A DNA stretch of 42,706 bases from Falsiroseomonas sp. (GCF_030695085.1 NZ_JAUYTS010000123.1:1-42706); one strand, 5' to 3'. Shown: positions 25,717 to 34,056, numbered from the stretch's first letter. Notes: generated by a model not told the origin, from the letters alone. Made by a program: numbers and translations.

Positions 25717-26249
25717 GCATGAGCAAGGACCCCCCGCGCAGCCTCCGCGCGATCGAACAACCGGCCGAGATCGAGAGGCTGCTGGCCCTCTGGGTGGCCG
25801 CTTTCGATGAAAAATCCATCCCCGCCCGCGCCAAGCCCCGGCTGCGCCCGCCGGCCACCGGCCGCAAGGCCGGCTGCACGCTGTGGCAGGCCAAGATCGC
25901 GGGCCTCGACATGAACATCTGCCTGGAGGAAGTGACCTCCGACCGCTGGCGGCTGGACCATGGCAACCAGGGCGCACTCGCCATTCTGGATGGCGGCCCC
26001 GTGCTGCTGCGGCAATGGTATGTGAAGCGCGCCCCGGCCGATGCCTCGCTGACCGCGGTGGAGATCGCGCAGGTGACGGAGGAGGCGCCCTTCTACGTCA
26101 CTCCCGGCGTGCATCGCGGCGCCCCCTCGGAACGCCGGCTGTACCAGTTCGTGGCCGACCTGACCGCGACGCCGGAGCTGATCCGCCAGCAGACCGCGGA
26201 GGCCGTGGCCCGGCAGACCGCCGCGACGGAGAAGTTCGGCTTCAGCTGA
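25713..26249 (+). CDS. Uncharacterised protein of the acyl-CoA operon
   Basis: The family of this 178-residue protein was not recognised. It begins at an ATGA overlap with the class-III CoA-transferase and ends the operon. No signal peptide or membrane helix is visible; the sequence is a mixed alpha/beta globular pattern with GCTLWQAKIAGLDMNICLEE, VLLRQWYVKRAP and FYVTPGVHRGAPSERRLYQFV, and an Ala/Gln/Thr-rich C-terminal helix. Tight coupling to the CoA-transferase argues for a role in the same pathway. Base composition matches its neighbours. A 12-bp hairpin follows the stop codon. Confidence 0.85.
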   Translation: MSMSKDPPRSLRAIEQPAEIERLLALWVAAFDEKSIPARAKPRLRPPATGRKAGCTLWQAKIAGLDMNICLEEVTSDRWRLDHGNQGALAILDGGPVLLRQWYVKRAPADASLTAVEIAQVTEEAPFYVTPGVHRGAPSERRLYQFVADLTATPELIRQQTAEAVARQTAATEKFGFS

Positions 26250-26252
26250 TAC

Positions 26253-26289
26253 AGCGCCGCCCTCGCCCGGCTGGGGGGAGGGCGGCGCT
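26253..26289. terminator. 12-bp perfect hairpin ending the acyl-CoA operon
   Basis: AGCGCCGCCCTC pairs with GAGGGCGGCGCT across a 13-nt loop, starting 4 bp after the stop codon. Only TT follows the stem, so it lacks a proper U-tract. Confidence 0.65.
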
Positions 26290-26356
26290 TCGGCACGGGT
26301 CAGGCCCGCGCAACGACCGGATGGTGCGGCATCACCCTCCGGCCCTATCCAGCCCC

Positions 26357-27283
26357 ATGCCCAACCCGATGACCCCCCGGCTCTGGGCCCTGCTGCTGGC
26401 GCTCTCCGTCATCTGGGGTGGGTCCTTCTTCTTCATGGCCGTCGCCCTGCGGGGCTTTCCGCCCTTCACCATCGTGCTGGTGCGCGTGGCGCTGGCCGCC
26501 GCGGCCCTGGCTCTGGCCTGCCGGGTGCTCGGGCTGCGCCTGCCGCGGGGGCGGGAGGCCTGGCTCGCCTGCGCCGGCATGGGGCTGCTGAACAACGCCA
26601 TCCCCTTCACGCTGATCGTGGTGGGCCAGCAATTCATCCCCTCCGGCCTCGCCGCCGTGGTGAATGCGGCCACACCCGTTTTCGCCGTGCTGGCGGCGCA
26701 TTGGCTGGCGGCGGATGAGCGGCTGACGCCGAACCGCCTGGCCGGCACGCTGCTCGGCCTGCTGGGCGTCGCCATCCTGGCCGGCCCCGCGGCCTTCGGC
26801 CTGGGGGCGGCGGCGGAGGCGCTGGGCATTGCGCTGTGCCTCGGCGCCTGCCTGTCCTACGGCCTGTCGGGGGTGTGGTCGCGGCGGCTGAAGCGGGCCG
26901 GGCTGGCACCGCTGCCCGCGGCCACCGGGCAATGCCTGGCGTCGAGCCTGATGATGCTGCCGCTGGTGCTGATCTTCGACCGGCCCTGGGCGCTGCCCGC
27001 GCCGGGTGCCGATGCGGTAGGCGCGCTGCTGGCGCTCGGCCTGCTGGCGACCGCTTTGGCCTATGCGCTGTACTTCGCCATCCTGCACGGCGCGGGCGCC
27101 ACCAACACCATGCTGGTGACGCTGCTGGTGCCCATCACCGCCCTGCTGCTCGGCGCGCTGGCCTTGGATGAGGCGCTGGCGCCCCGGCATTTTGGGGGCA
27201 TGGCGGTGATCGGGCTGGGGCTGCTGGCGATCGATGGGCGCGCGTTGCGGTGGCTCAGGACCCGTCGACCCGGGACCAGGTGA
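26357..27283 (+). CDS. EamA/DMT-family membrane transporter
   Basis: This 308-residue inner-membrane protein has ten predicted helices in two EamA repeats. The first repeat starts RLWALLLALSVIWGGSFFFMAVAL, the second begins near AAEALGIALCLGACLSYGLSGVW, and the family motif GLLATALAYALYFAILHGAGA precedes the last helices. Members export amino acids, nucleobases or other metabolites; the substrate is unknown. The ATG at 26357 begins directly before the first helix; the longer open frame overlaps the previous gene. Its last 29 bp overlap the convergent phosphatase gene. Confidence 0.93.
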   Translation: MPNPMTPRLWALLLALSVIWGGSFFFMAVALRGFPPFTIVLVRVALAAAALALACRVLGLRLPRGREAWLACAGMGLLNNAIPFTLIVVGQQFIPSGLAAVVNAATPVFAVLAAHWLAADERLTPNRLAGTLLGLLGVAILAGPAAFGLGAAAEALGIALCLGACLSYGLSGVWSRRLKRAGLAPLPAATGQCLASSLMMLPLVLIFDRPWALPAPGADAVGALLALGLLATALAYALYFAILHGAGATNTMLVTLLVPITALLLGALALDEALAPRHFGGMAVIGLGLLAIDGRALRWLRTRRPGTR

Positions 27284-27683
27284 AGCCGTGCACCATGGCT
27301 TCCTGCGCCGGGGTTTCCGCCGCATGCGGCAGGTAATGCGCGCGGACATAGGCCAGCGGGTCGCCCTCGACGCCGGCGGCCTGGACCAGGCAGGCCATGA
27401 ACAGCCCGGTGCGCCCCACCCCGGCGCGGCAGCCGATATGCACGGGCCGGTCCGGCTCCGCCTGCAATTGCCGCAGCACCACATCCACCGCCTGGCGCAG
27501 AGCAGCCGGGTCCGGCACGCCGAAATCCGCGGTGGGCAGCTTCACCTCGGCCAGCCCGGCCTTTTGCGCCGCCATCTCCAGGCAGACGCCGAAGGCACCG
27601 TCGGGCAGGGAATCGAACGGGCCGCCGGTGATGGTCACCGCCTTTCCGTCCACATTCAGGGGTAGGGTGCCGCGGATGGTCAT
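27255..27683 (-). CDS. Protein-tyrosine-phosphatase-like protein
   Basis: This is a 142-residue cysteine-based phosphatase. The P-loop signature HIGCRAGVGRTG contains the nucleophile Cys85 and Arg91 (C-x5-R), and PTADFG around Asp53 may supply the general acid. Its small size fits the dual-specificity/atypical group. No signal peptide is present. It is followed upstream on the minus strand by a DUF427 gene only 4 bp away, so the two are probably cotranscribed. The substrate is unknown; its 3' end overlaps the convergent EamA transporter gene. Confidence 0.88.
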   Translation of the reverse strand: MTIRGTLPLNVDGKAVTITGGPFDSLPDGAFGVCLEMAAQKAGLAEVKLPTADFGVPDPAALRQAVDVVLRQLQAEPDRPVHIGCRAGVGRTGLFMACLVQAAGVEGDPLAYVRAHYLPHAAETPAQEAMVHGFTWSRVDGS

Positions 27684-27687
27684 GGGT

Positions 27688-27972
27688 CTATCGCTCCACC
27701 GTCACACCCTGCCAGAAGGCGATGTGATCCTTGATGTTGGCGGCAGCCGTCTTCGGCGCCGGGTAGTACCAGGCGGCGGCGGCATTCACCTGCCCGTCCA
27801 CCACCACGTCATGATACTGCGCGGTGCCCTTCCAGGGGCAGGTGGTGGTGCGGCTGGAGGGCCGCAGCAATTCCGGCCGCACCGATCCGTGCGGAAAATA
27901 CACATTGCCCTCGACCAGTTCGAAGCGGTCGCTCTCCGCGATCACCGCGCCATTCCAGATTGCCCGTGCCAT
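27688..27972 (-). CDS. DUF427 family protein
   Basis: This 94-residue protein matches the DUF427 pattern: ARAIWNGAVIAESDRFELVEGNVYFP, the TTTCPWKGTAQYHDV block and a C-terminal AAAAWYYPAPKTAAANIKDHIAFW. DUF427 proteins form a compact beta-tent fold of unproven function. The start at 27972 has GAGGAG upstream on the minus strand; the longer open frame in the same phase overlaps pssA and is rejected. The phosphatase gene follows after 4 bp. Confidence 0.92.
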   Translation of the reverse strand: MARAIWNGAVIAESDRFELVEGNVYFPHGSVRPELLRPSSRTTTCPWKGTAQYHDVVVDGQVNAAAAWYYPAPKTAAANIKDHIAFWQGVTVER

Positions 27973-28022
27973 CCGCTGAAGCTCCTCTGTGCCCCTGGCA
28001 GATGACCCGGCGCGGGCTGGCG

Positions 28023-28904
28023 TCAAGCCGGCCCGGCGGTCGGGGCCTCCGGCTCGTCCATCGCCTCGGCCTCCCGCTTCAGCATGATGTAGGACCGCAG
28101 CGAGAAGGGCAGCATGCCGAGATAGATCAGCCCGCCGGCCGCGAGCGCCGCCCAGGGCTCGGCGACCAGCAGCGCCACATACAGCCCGGCGCCGAGCAGC
28201 ATCGGCAGCACCGCCGCGCGCGGAATGCGGAAATTCTTGAAGGACCAGGTCGGCAGCGTGCTCACCATCAGCACGCCGACCACCACCAGCACCGTGCCGA
28301 CCAGCAGCGGATGGCGGATGGCATCCCCGGTGCCGACCCAGCCCCAGCCGGAAAAGGCCAGCGCACCGAACAGCGGGAACAGCGCGCAGCCGGCACCGGC
28401 AGGCGCCGGTACGCCGGTGAAGAAGCTGTGCGCATAGGCCGGCTTCGGCGCCGGCCCGATATCCAGCGAGGCGTTGAACCGCGCCAGCCGCAGCGCGGAG
28501 CACACGGCGAACAGCAGGCAGGGCACGAAGCCGAGCGGGCCCACCACCTTCATCGACCACAGATACAGCACCATGGCGGGTGCCACGCCAAAGGACAGGA
28601 AATCCGCCAGGCTGTCGAATTCCGCGCCGAAGCGGGATGTCGCCTTCAGCAGCCGGGCCAGCCGCCCATCCAGCCCATCGATCACCGCGGCCACCACGAT
28701 CAGCGCCGCGGCCAGGGCGAAACGGTCCTCGATGGCGGCGCGGATCGCCACCAGCCCGGCACACAGGCCGAGCATGGTCAGGATATTCGGGATCAGCCGG
28801 TTGAAGGACAGCCCCTCGAAGCGCGGCCGGGTGCGGCGGCGCAGGCGATGGAGGCGGCGCAGCGGCTGCAGCCGCGGCCGTGCGCCCTCCGGCTCCTCGC
28901 TCAT
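28023..28904 (-). CDS. pssA: CDP-diacylglycerol-serine O-phosphatidyltransferase
   Basis: This 293-residue integral membrane enzyme makes phosphatidylserine from CDP-diacylglycerol and L-serine. The CDP-alcohol phosphatidyltransferase motif D-G-x2-A-R-x8-G-x3-D-x3-D is complete: DGRLAR, then GAEFDSLAD. About eight hydrophobic helices are visible; the first ~30 residues are arginine-rich and cytosolic. It is preceded by psd with an ATGA overlap, which places the two successive enzymes of phosphatidylethanolamine synthesis in one operon. The start at 28904 is fixed by that overlap. Confidence 0.96.
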   Translation of the reverse strand: MSEEPEGARPRLQPLRRLHRLRRRTRPRFEGLSFNRLIPNILTMLGLCAGLVAIRAAIEDRFALAAALIVVAAVIDGLDGRLARLLKATSRFGAEFDSLADFLSFGVAPAMVLYLWSMKVVGPLGFVPCLLFAVCSALRLARFNASLDIGPAPKPAYAHSFFTGVPAPAGAGCALFPLFGALAFSGWGWVGTGDAIRHPLLVGTVLVVVGVLMVSTLPTWSFKNFRIPRAAVLPMLLGAGLYVALLVAEPWAALAAGGLIYLGMLPFSLRSYIMLKREAEAMDEPEAPTAGPA

Positions 28905-29590
28905 GCGGACGCGGCCACCGGCAGCAATTCCGCCACCACCGTCTCGCCGCCGATCATCAACTGGCCGACCGAGGCCAGCGGGCGGGCGCCCTCGGGCAGG
29001 TACACATCGGTGCGGCTGCCGAAGCGGATGATGCCGAAGCGGTCGCCCGCCTGCACCTGGTCGCCTTCCCGCACATGGCACAGGATGCGCCGCGCGATCA
29101 GCCCCGCAATCTGCACCACCGCGATATCCCGTCCATCCGTCATGCGGATCGCCAGGGCATTGCGTTCATTGTCCACGCTGGCCTTGTCCAGGCTGGCATT
29201 CAGGAAGGCCCCGCTGCGGTAGGAGATGCGCGTGACAACGCCATCCACCGGCATGCGGTTCACATGCACATCCAGCACGGACAGGAAGATGCAGATCCGG
29301 TAGCGCGGCGCATCGCCCAGGCCGAGCTCCACCGGCGGCACCGCGGGCCCGGCCATCACCACCCGGCCATCGGCGGGTGCCAGCACCACATTGCCGCGGG
29401 GCGGCGGAACCCGTTCCGGATCGCGGAAGAAGTACAGGCAGAACAGGGTGAAGATCACCCCCGGCCAGAACAGCCAGCCGCCGAGCAGCAGGCCGCCCAC
29501 CACGGCCACGGCGGCGCCGCCGATAATGAAGGGGCGCCCGGCCGGATGCGGCTTGGCGACGACAAGGCGGATGCTGGAGATGAGGCTCAT
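28901..29590 (-). CDS. psd: Phosphatidylserine decarboxylase (short proenzyme form)
   Basis: This 229-residue proenzyme decarboxylates phosphatidylserine to phosphatidylethanolamine. The autocatalytic cleavage site is Gly191-Ser192 in [11 protein letters not shown], generating the pyruvoyl group. One or two N-terminal membrane segments ([35 protein letters not shown] region) anchor it. The core motifs VLAPADGRV and [14 protein letters not shown] are canonical for the short form found in many alphaproteobacteria. The gene overlaps pssA and is divergent from an uncharacterised gene. Confidence 0.97.
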   Translation of the reverse strand: MSLISSIRLVVAKPHPAGRPFIIGGAAVAVVGGLLLGGWLFWPGVIFTLFCLYFFRDPERVPPPRGNVVLAPADGRVVMAGPAVPPVELGLGDAPRYRICIFLSVLDVHVNRMPVDGVVTRISYRSGAFLNASLDKASVDNERNALAIRMTDGRDIAVVQIAGLIARRILCHVREGDQVQAGDRFGIIRFGSRTDVYLPEGARPLASVGQLMIGGETVVAELLPVAASA

Positions 29591-29634
29591 GGGGCGCTTA
29601 TGGTATGTTCATCCTTCGCGGACAACATGCATCC

Positions 29635-30081
29635 ATGCAGCAGCTCCCGCACGGACCTTTCCTCGTCGGCAATGACGGTTCCCTGAGGCCGGTCCGCGAC
29701 GCCGCGATGCGCTTCGCCTGGCGCGGCCGGGGATGTGTCGCCACCCTGTCCGATGGCCAGATCAGCCTGGCCGCGCAGGCCGGCGCGGTACCCTATACGG
29801 CGGAACAGCCGGGGGCACGGCCGGGGGCCTTCGCGGCGCTTGGCGCCATGCCGGGCGAATTGCCGCAGGGCTGGCGGCTGCGGCTGATGCCGGACCACCG
29901 GGTGCGGCTGGAGGTGGATGTCGACCTGGAGGGCGATACCACGGCCATCGCCCTGGTCAGCGCCATGGTGCGCTTCGCCCTGGCGCTCGACCCCTATCTG
30001 GACCGGCTGGAACTGGCCGGGCTGGCGGCGTTGCCCCCGATGGCGGGCGAATTGGCGGCGGAGGGGATGGTGAAGACCTGA
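29635..30081 (+). CDS. Uncharacterised protein overlapping the LysM gene end
   Basis: A family for this 148-residue open frame was not recognised. It shows alternating hydrophobic and charged strands (GPFLVGNDGSLRPVRDAAMRFAW, LRLMPDHRVRLEVDVDLEGDTTAIALVSAMVRFALALD) and no signal peptide. Amino acid composition looks like a real globular protein. An alternative ATG lies at 29605, only 14 bp from divergent psd. Its last 88 bp overlap the 3' end of the convergent LysM gene, which is unusual in this window. It is probably a genuine gene, but the start is uncertain. Confidence 0.7.
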   Translation: MQQLPHGPFLVGNDGSLRPVRDAAMRFAWRGRGCVATLSDGQISLAAQAGAVPYTAEQPGARPGAFAALGAMPGELPQGWRLRLMPDHRVRLEVDVDLEGDTTAIALVSAMVRFALALDPYLDRLELAGLAALPPMAGELAAEGMVKT

Positions 30082-31994
30082 CCGGGGAAGATCAGGTTCG
30101 GATTGCGAATCTGGTCCCGGTTGGCCTGGAAGATCACGGTGTAGCGGATTCCGCGGCCATAGGCGGAGCGCGCAAGGCGCCACAGATTATTGCCCGGCTG
30201 CACCACAACCCGGCCCTCGGCCACGCTGTCGGCAGGAAGCTGGTCGCGCTGGAAGGGCAGTTCGATCCGCGCGGCGACCGCGCCATTGGCCGCCAGCTGA
30301 TCCACCCGCAGGCGATGCCGGCCGATCGTCACCTCGTGTTGCGGCGCCAGGGCCCAGCGGCCCTCGGCATCGGCCTCGGCGTCGCCGGCATGGCGGTCAT
30401 CGACATAGATGCGGATCGCGGCACCCGGCAGGGCGGTGCCGGCAAAGCGGATGCTGCCGGAATCGTCGTAATCCACGACCTCCAGCCCTAGCGCATGGGT
30501 GGCGGCGCCGCCCTGCAGCACGCGGGCCGGCGCCGCACCGGCGGGCGGCACCAGGACCACCAGCGCCGGGGCTGGCGCGGCGGCTGCCGATGGCTCGGCG
30601 CGCGCGGCCGCGATGCGGGCCGCTTCGTCACGGGCTGCCTGGGCCTGGGCTGCCTGGGCCTGGGCTGCCTGGGTCTGGGCTGCCTGGGCCTGGGCCGCCA
30701 GGGCCAGCGCATCGCGGGCCGCGGCGTCGCGGCGGGCCGCTTCCGCCTGTTCCGCCGCTGCCGCGGCGCGTGTGGCTTCCTGCACCGCCTGCAGGGCCGC
30801 GTCCCTGCGCCGCTGCGCCTCGGCCACGGCCTGCGCCTCGGCGCGCAGCATCGCTTCCGTGCGGGCTGCGGCGTCCCGTGCCTCGTCGGCCGCGGCCGCG
30901 GCCTGGGCGGCAGCGGCGGTCTGCGCCGGCTGGCGCTGGGCTTCCGCCGGGGCCTGAGCCGCCTCGGCGGCCGCGCCTTCACCCGATCCGGCCGCGACCT
31001 GAGCGGTCGCGGCGATCTGTGCGGCGCGTGCCACGCGCTCGGCTGTTGCGGCGGCCTCGGCCTCGGCCTCGATTCGGGCCTGGGCCTGGGAGTCGGTGGC
31101 CTGGCTGAGCGCGCGTTCGGCATCGGCCAGCTGCGCGGTGCGCTGCTGGCGCTCCGCTTCCGCCTGCATGGCCCGTTGCGCCGCCGAGCGGGCCTCAGCC
31201 TCGGCGCGCGCGGCGGCGGCCAGGCGCGCGTCCTCCAGCGCGGCGAGGCGGCGCGACTCCGCGGCGGCGCGGGCCGTGGCTTCCGCCTGTGCCTCGGCGC
31301 GCGCCGCGGCATCCCGCGCGGCGGCCTCGGCGAGTGCCGTCGCCGGATCGGGCACCACGACAAGCACAACATCCGGCCCCGCGATCTCCGCCCCGCCGAT
31401 GCGGGCGCGGAGCGAAAACTGATACGGGCCTGGGCGAAGCGGATCGGGCGGCAGGATCACCCACTCGCCCCGGGCATCGGCGCGGGCGCGACCGACCTCG
31501 CGGCCATCCTCCAGCAGGATCACCTCCGCCCCCGCCGCGGCGCGGCCGGCGACGACCACGCCGCCCCTTGCCCCGACCCGCACCACGTCGAAGCGCGGCG
31601 GCTCGGGCGCCGCTGCGACCGCGGCTGGTGGTGCCGGAGCCGGTGCGGTCTGGACTGGCGCGGTCTGGGCTGGCGCTGCCTGAGTCGGGGCGGCCTGAGT
31701 TGGGGCGGCCTGGGCCGGCGCGGGCGCCGTGCGAGGTGCGGTGGACGCGGTTGGCACGGGGGTCTGCTGCGCGGGCGCCGGCTGCGCTGGGGCTGGCCGG
31801 GTGGCGGCCGGCTGTCCGGGGGGCGGCGGGGTCACCGCGGCCTGCATCGGCGCCGGCCGCGGCTCGGCGGTGCCGATCGGGCGTGGCGCCGCATCCCCGC
31901 CCGGCCCGTGTGTCACGAACCGGCTGGCAAGAAATGTGGCGAGGCCCGCACAGACCACGACCACGATCAAAAGGGCGCGCCTGCTCGTCGTCAT
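29994..31994 (-). CDS. Large Ala-rich envelope protein with C-terminal LysM domain
   Basis: The 666-residue protein is anchored by an N-terminal membrane helix (ALLIVVVVCAGLATFLA). In order: a Pro/Ala/Gln-rich linker (about residues 35-135), a beta-rich Ig-like segment (VVVAGRAAAGAEVILLEDG), about 260 residues of Ala/Gln/Glu/Arg coiled coil, a second beta domain (RFAGTALPGAAIRIYVDD) and a LysM domain (VQPGNNLWRLARSAYGRG...NLIFPGQVFTIP). LysM binds peptidoglycan, so the protein probably spans the periplasm, rather like a TolA-style rod (inference). The coiled coil contains near-perfect 15-bp DNA repeats. The domain order Ig-coil-Ig-LysM is seen in other Rhodospirillales. The next minus-strand gene upstream is 94 bp away. 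Confidence 0.88.
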   Translation of the reverse strand: MTTSRRALLIVVVVCAGLATFLASRFVTHGPGGDAAPRPIGTAEPRPAPMQAAVTPPPPGQPAATRPAPAQPAPAQQTPVPTASTAPRTAPAPAQAAPTQAAPTQAAPAQTAPVQTAPAPAPPAAVAAAPEPPRFDVVRVGARGGVVVAGRAAAGAEVILLEDGREVGRARADARGEWVILPPDPLRPGPYQFSLRARIGGAEIAGPDVVLVVVPDPATALAEAAARDAAARAEAQAEATARAAAESRRLAALEDARLAAAARAEAEARSAAQRAMQAEAERQQRTAQLADAERALSQATDSQAQARIEAEAEAAATAERVARAAQIAATAQVAAGSGEGAAAEAAQAPAEAQRQPAQTAAAAQAAAAADEARDAAARTEAMLRAEAQAVAEAQRRRDAALQAVQEATRAAAAAEQAEAARRDAAARDALALAAQAQAAQTQAAQAQAAQAQAARDEAARIAAARAEPSAAAAPAPALVVLVPPAGAAPARVLQGGAATHALGLEVVDYDDSGSIRFAGTALPGAAIRIYVDDRHAGDAEADAEGRWALAPQHEVTIGRHRLRVDQLAANGAVAARIELPFQRDQLPADSVAEGRVVVQPGNNLWRLARSAYGRGIRYTVIFQANRDQIRNPNLIFPGQVFTIPSAANSPAIGGNAASPASSSRSR
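30634..30708 (-). repeat. 15-bp tandem repeat inside the LysM gene
   Basis: About five copies of a 15-bp unit (GCTGCCTGGGCCTGG on the plus strand) encode a repeated Ala-Gln pentapeptide. Four copies are identical apart from one base; the fifth is degenerate. The period is a multiple of three, so copy-number change would leave the frame intact. Confidence 0.85.
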
Positions 31995-32088
31995 GGTGAT
32001 GTAACTAGGCCGTGAGGCCCTGTCTGCACAAGCGGTTGGAGAGCTTGCATGTGGCGGCGACTCGCACCTGGCCGCCGCCTTTGGCGGC

Positions 32089-33069
32089 TCAGTTCACGGT
32101 GGCGCCGGAAGCTGCGACCACGCGGCCCCACTTCTCCCGCTCCGTCACCAGGAAACGACCGAAATCGGCCCCAAGCAGGGCGCCGGGCTGCGCGCCGCCC
32201 TGTGCGAAACGGGCCCGCAAGGTCGGATTGGCGAGCGCCGCGCCACAGGCCTCCCGCAGCCGGGACAGGGCCGCATCCGGCGTGGCGGCGGGGGCGACCA
32301 GGCCGAACCAGGCTTCCGCCTCGAAGCCCGGCACGCCCGATTCGGCGATGGTGGGAAGCTCGGGCAGCGCCTCCGCCCGCGTCGCGCCGGCCACCGCCAG
32401 GCCGCGCACCTGTCCGCCACGCACCTGCGGCAGCGCCGCGGGCATGTTGTCGAACATCATCTGGATCTGCCCGCCGACCAGATCCGTCATCGCCGGCGCG
32501 GCGCCACGATAGGGCACATGGACGATGTCGATCCCCGCCTGCGCCTTCAGCAATTCCCCGGCCAGATGGTTGGTGCTGCCATTGCCGGAGGAGCCGAAGG
32601 CCAGCTTGCCCGGATCGCGCTTCGCCATCGCCACCAGGTCCGCCACCGACTGAACCGGCAGGTCCTTGGTCACCATCAGCACGATCGGCACCCTGGCCAC
32701 CAGCGCCACCGGCGCGAAATCGCGCTGCGGGTTGAAGGGGATGGTACGGAACAGATGCTCGTTGATCGCCAGCGGGCCGGGGGCGGCCAGCAGCAGCGTC
32801 AGCCCATCCGGCGCGGCCTTCGCCACGCTGTCGGCGCCCACATTGCCGCCCGCGCCCGCGCGGTTTTCCACCAGCACCGGCTGGCCCAGAAGCTCGCGCA
32901 GCGCCTCCGCCAATTGGCGGGCGATGATGTCGTTCGACCCGCCCGGCGGGAAGGGCACGATGATGCGAACCGGCCGGTCCGGCCAGCCCTGGGCGAAAGC
33001 CGGGCTTGCGAGGGCCGGGGCCGAGAGGGTCAGGGCGGCGGCCATCAGGCCGCGGCGGCGCAGTTGCAT
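32089..33069 (-). CDS. Bug/TctC-family substrate-binding protein
   Basis: This 326-residue periplasmic binding protein has a signal peptide (MQLRRRGLMAAALTLSAPALASPAFAQ). Canonical Bug motifs: WPDRPVRIIVPFPPGGSNDIIAR, VLVENRAGAGGNVGAD, HVPYRGAAPAMTDLVGG, and ALPELPTIAESGVPGFEAEAWFG. The start at 33069 follows GGGGAGACC on the minus strand. It is an orphan without TctAB genes; the cold-shock gene upstream on the same strand is separated by a strong terminator, so this gene needs its own promoter within 33070-33183. The substrate is unknown. Confidence 0.94.
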   Translation of the reverse strand: MQLRRRGLMAAALTLSAPALASPAFAQGWPDRPVRIIVPFPPGGSNDIIARQLAEALRELLGQPVLVENRAGAGGNVGADSVAKAAPDGLTLLLAAPGPLAINEHLFRTIPFNPQRDFAPVALVARVPIVLMVTKDLPVQSVADLVAMAKRDPGKLAFGSSGNGSTNHLAGELLKAQAGIDIVHVPYRGAAPAMTDLVGGQIQMMFDNMPAALPQVRGGQVRGLAVAGATRAEALPELPTIAESGVPGFEAEAWFGLVAPAATPDAALSRLREACGAALANPTLRARFAQGGAQPGALLGADFGRFLVTEREKWGRVVAASGATVN

Positions 33070-33183
33070 GCGGAGGTCTCCCCATCCGGCGGCTCGGATG
33101 GCCGCCTCTGCCTTCTGCCTATCGGCTGCCGTGTCATCCGTCCACCCGGCCGTCCGTTGGGCCATCCACTGGGCAGGCGGCAT

Positions 33184-33215
33184 AAAAAAGGGCGGCAACC
33201 CTGCGGTTGCCGCCC
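33184..33215 (-). terminator. Intrinsic terminator of the cold-shock gene
   Basis: On the minus strand an 11-bp perfect stem (GGGCGGCAACC / GGTTGCCGCCC) with a 4-nt loop is followed by TTTTTT. This is the clearest factor-independent terminator in the window and sits 23 bp after the cold-shock gene stop. Confidence 0.92.
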
Positions 33216-33238
33216 CTGAAATCGATCCCTTGGCAGGA

Positions 33239-33931
33239 TCAGGCCGTGGTGACGGAGGCCGCTTCCGGCCCCTTCTTGCCCTGCACGACGCGCAGCGTCA
33301 CGGCCTGGCCCTCGGTCAGCGGACGCAGCCCGCTGCGCTCGAGCGCCGTGGCATGGACGAACACATCCTTGCCGCCGTCGCTCGGCGTGACGAAGCCGAA
33401 GCCCTTCTCGGCGCTGTACCACTTCACCGTGCCCTGCATCTCCTCGCCCGAGCCGGGCGGCGGCGGGGCGCGGAAGCCCGCACCGGCACCGGCACCACCG
33501 CCGGGGCGCGGACCGGCGCCGCCCATGGCGCCGCGCGGCGGGGAGGCGGGAACCTCACCCACCGGCCCGACCTCGAGCACCTCGGCCACCTGCGGGCCAC
33601 GTTCACCCTGGCCGACGCGCACGCGCAGCTTGGTGCCGGGCGCCACCGTATCGGCGCCGGCGCGCTGCAGAACGCTGATATGCAGGAAGGCATCGCCGCC
33701 ACCGCCATCGACCGCGACGAAGCCGAAGCCCCGTTCCGGGTCGAAGCGCTTGACCACCGCACTGACATCCGGCCCGGACGCCACCGGGGCGGAGGACCGC
33801 CGCGGCGCCGAGGAGGGCGCGTAACTGGGCGTGGGCGGAGGGGCCCATCCGCCCTCCTGGGGCATATCATCGTCGAAACCCCGCTTGCTGCGGGCTTTGC
33901 GGTCTCGCCGCCAGTCGTGCGTGTTGGTCAT
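33239..33931 (-). CDS. Protein with two cold-shock domains
   Basis: This 230-residue protein carries two cold-shock (OB-fold) domains that bind single-stranded RNA/DNA. The first (VSAVVKRFDPERGFGFVAV...DAFLHISVL) and second (GTVKWYSAEKGFGFVTP...DVFVHATAL) both have the RNP1 GFGFV and RNP2 motifs; the first is less canonical. They are separated by a Pro/Gly/Ala-rich linker of about 45 residues, and a basic N-terminus (DWRRDRKARSKRG) may add nucleic-acid affinity. The start at 33931 is chosen over the longer frame because it lies downstream of the predicted transcription start and leader. A promoter and a terminator frame it as a single-gene unit. Confidence 0.93.
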   Translation of the reverse strand: MTNTHDWRRDRKARSKRGFDDDMPQEGGWAPPPTPSYAPSSAPRRSSAPVASGPDVSAVVKRFDPERGFGFVAVDGGGGDAFLHISVLQRAGADTVAPGTKLRVRVGQGERGPQVAEVLEVGPVGEVPASPPRGAMGGAGPRPGGGAGAGAGFRAPPPPGSGEEMQGTVKWYSAEKGFGFVTPSDGGKDVFVHATALERSGLRPLTEGQAVTLRVVQGKKGPEAASVTTA

Positions 33932-34028
33932 CTCTGGACTCGCCTGTTCGGCCGCGAGCACGTCCGACCCCGCCGTCTCGTGGATTCGAGCCCGGGGAGG
34001 TGGAGCGGCCCGCACCGGCCTGACGGTC

Positions 34029-34056
34029 AGTATAGTCGACGAACGCCCGGCTTCAA
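34029..34056 (-). promoter_or_regulatory. Promoter of the double cold-shock-domain gene
   Basis: On the minus strand TTGAAG (34056-34051) and TATACT (34034-34029) are separated by 16 bp. This predicts a leader of about 90 nt before the start codon at 33931, in keeping with the long 5' leaders of cold-shock mRNAs. The region 33932-34173 otherwise holds no gene. Confidence 0.65.

Noticed and set aside
30634..30708. A separate minisatellite locus
   Set aside because: The repeats are in frame inside the LysM gene coiled coil and explained by the Ala-Gln peptide repeat.
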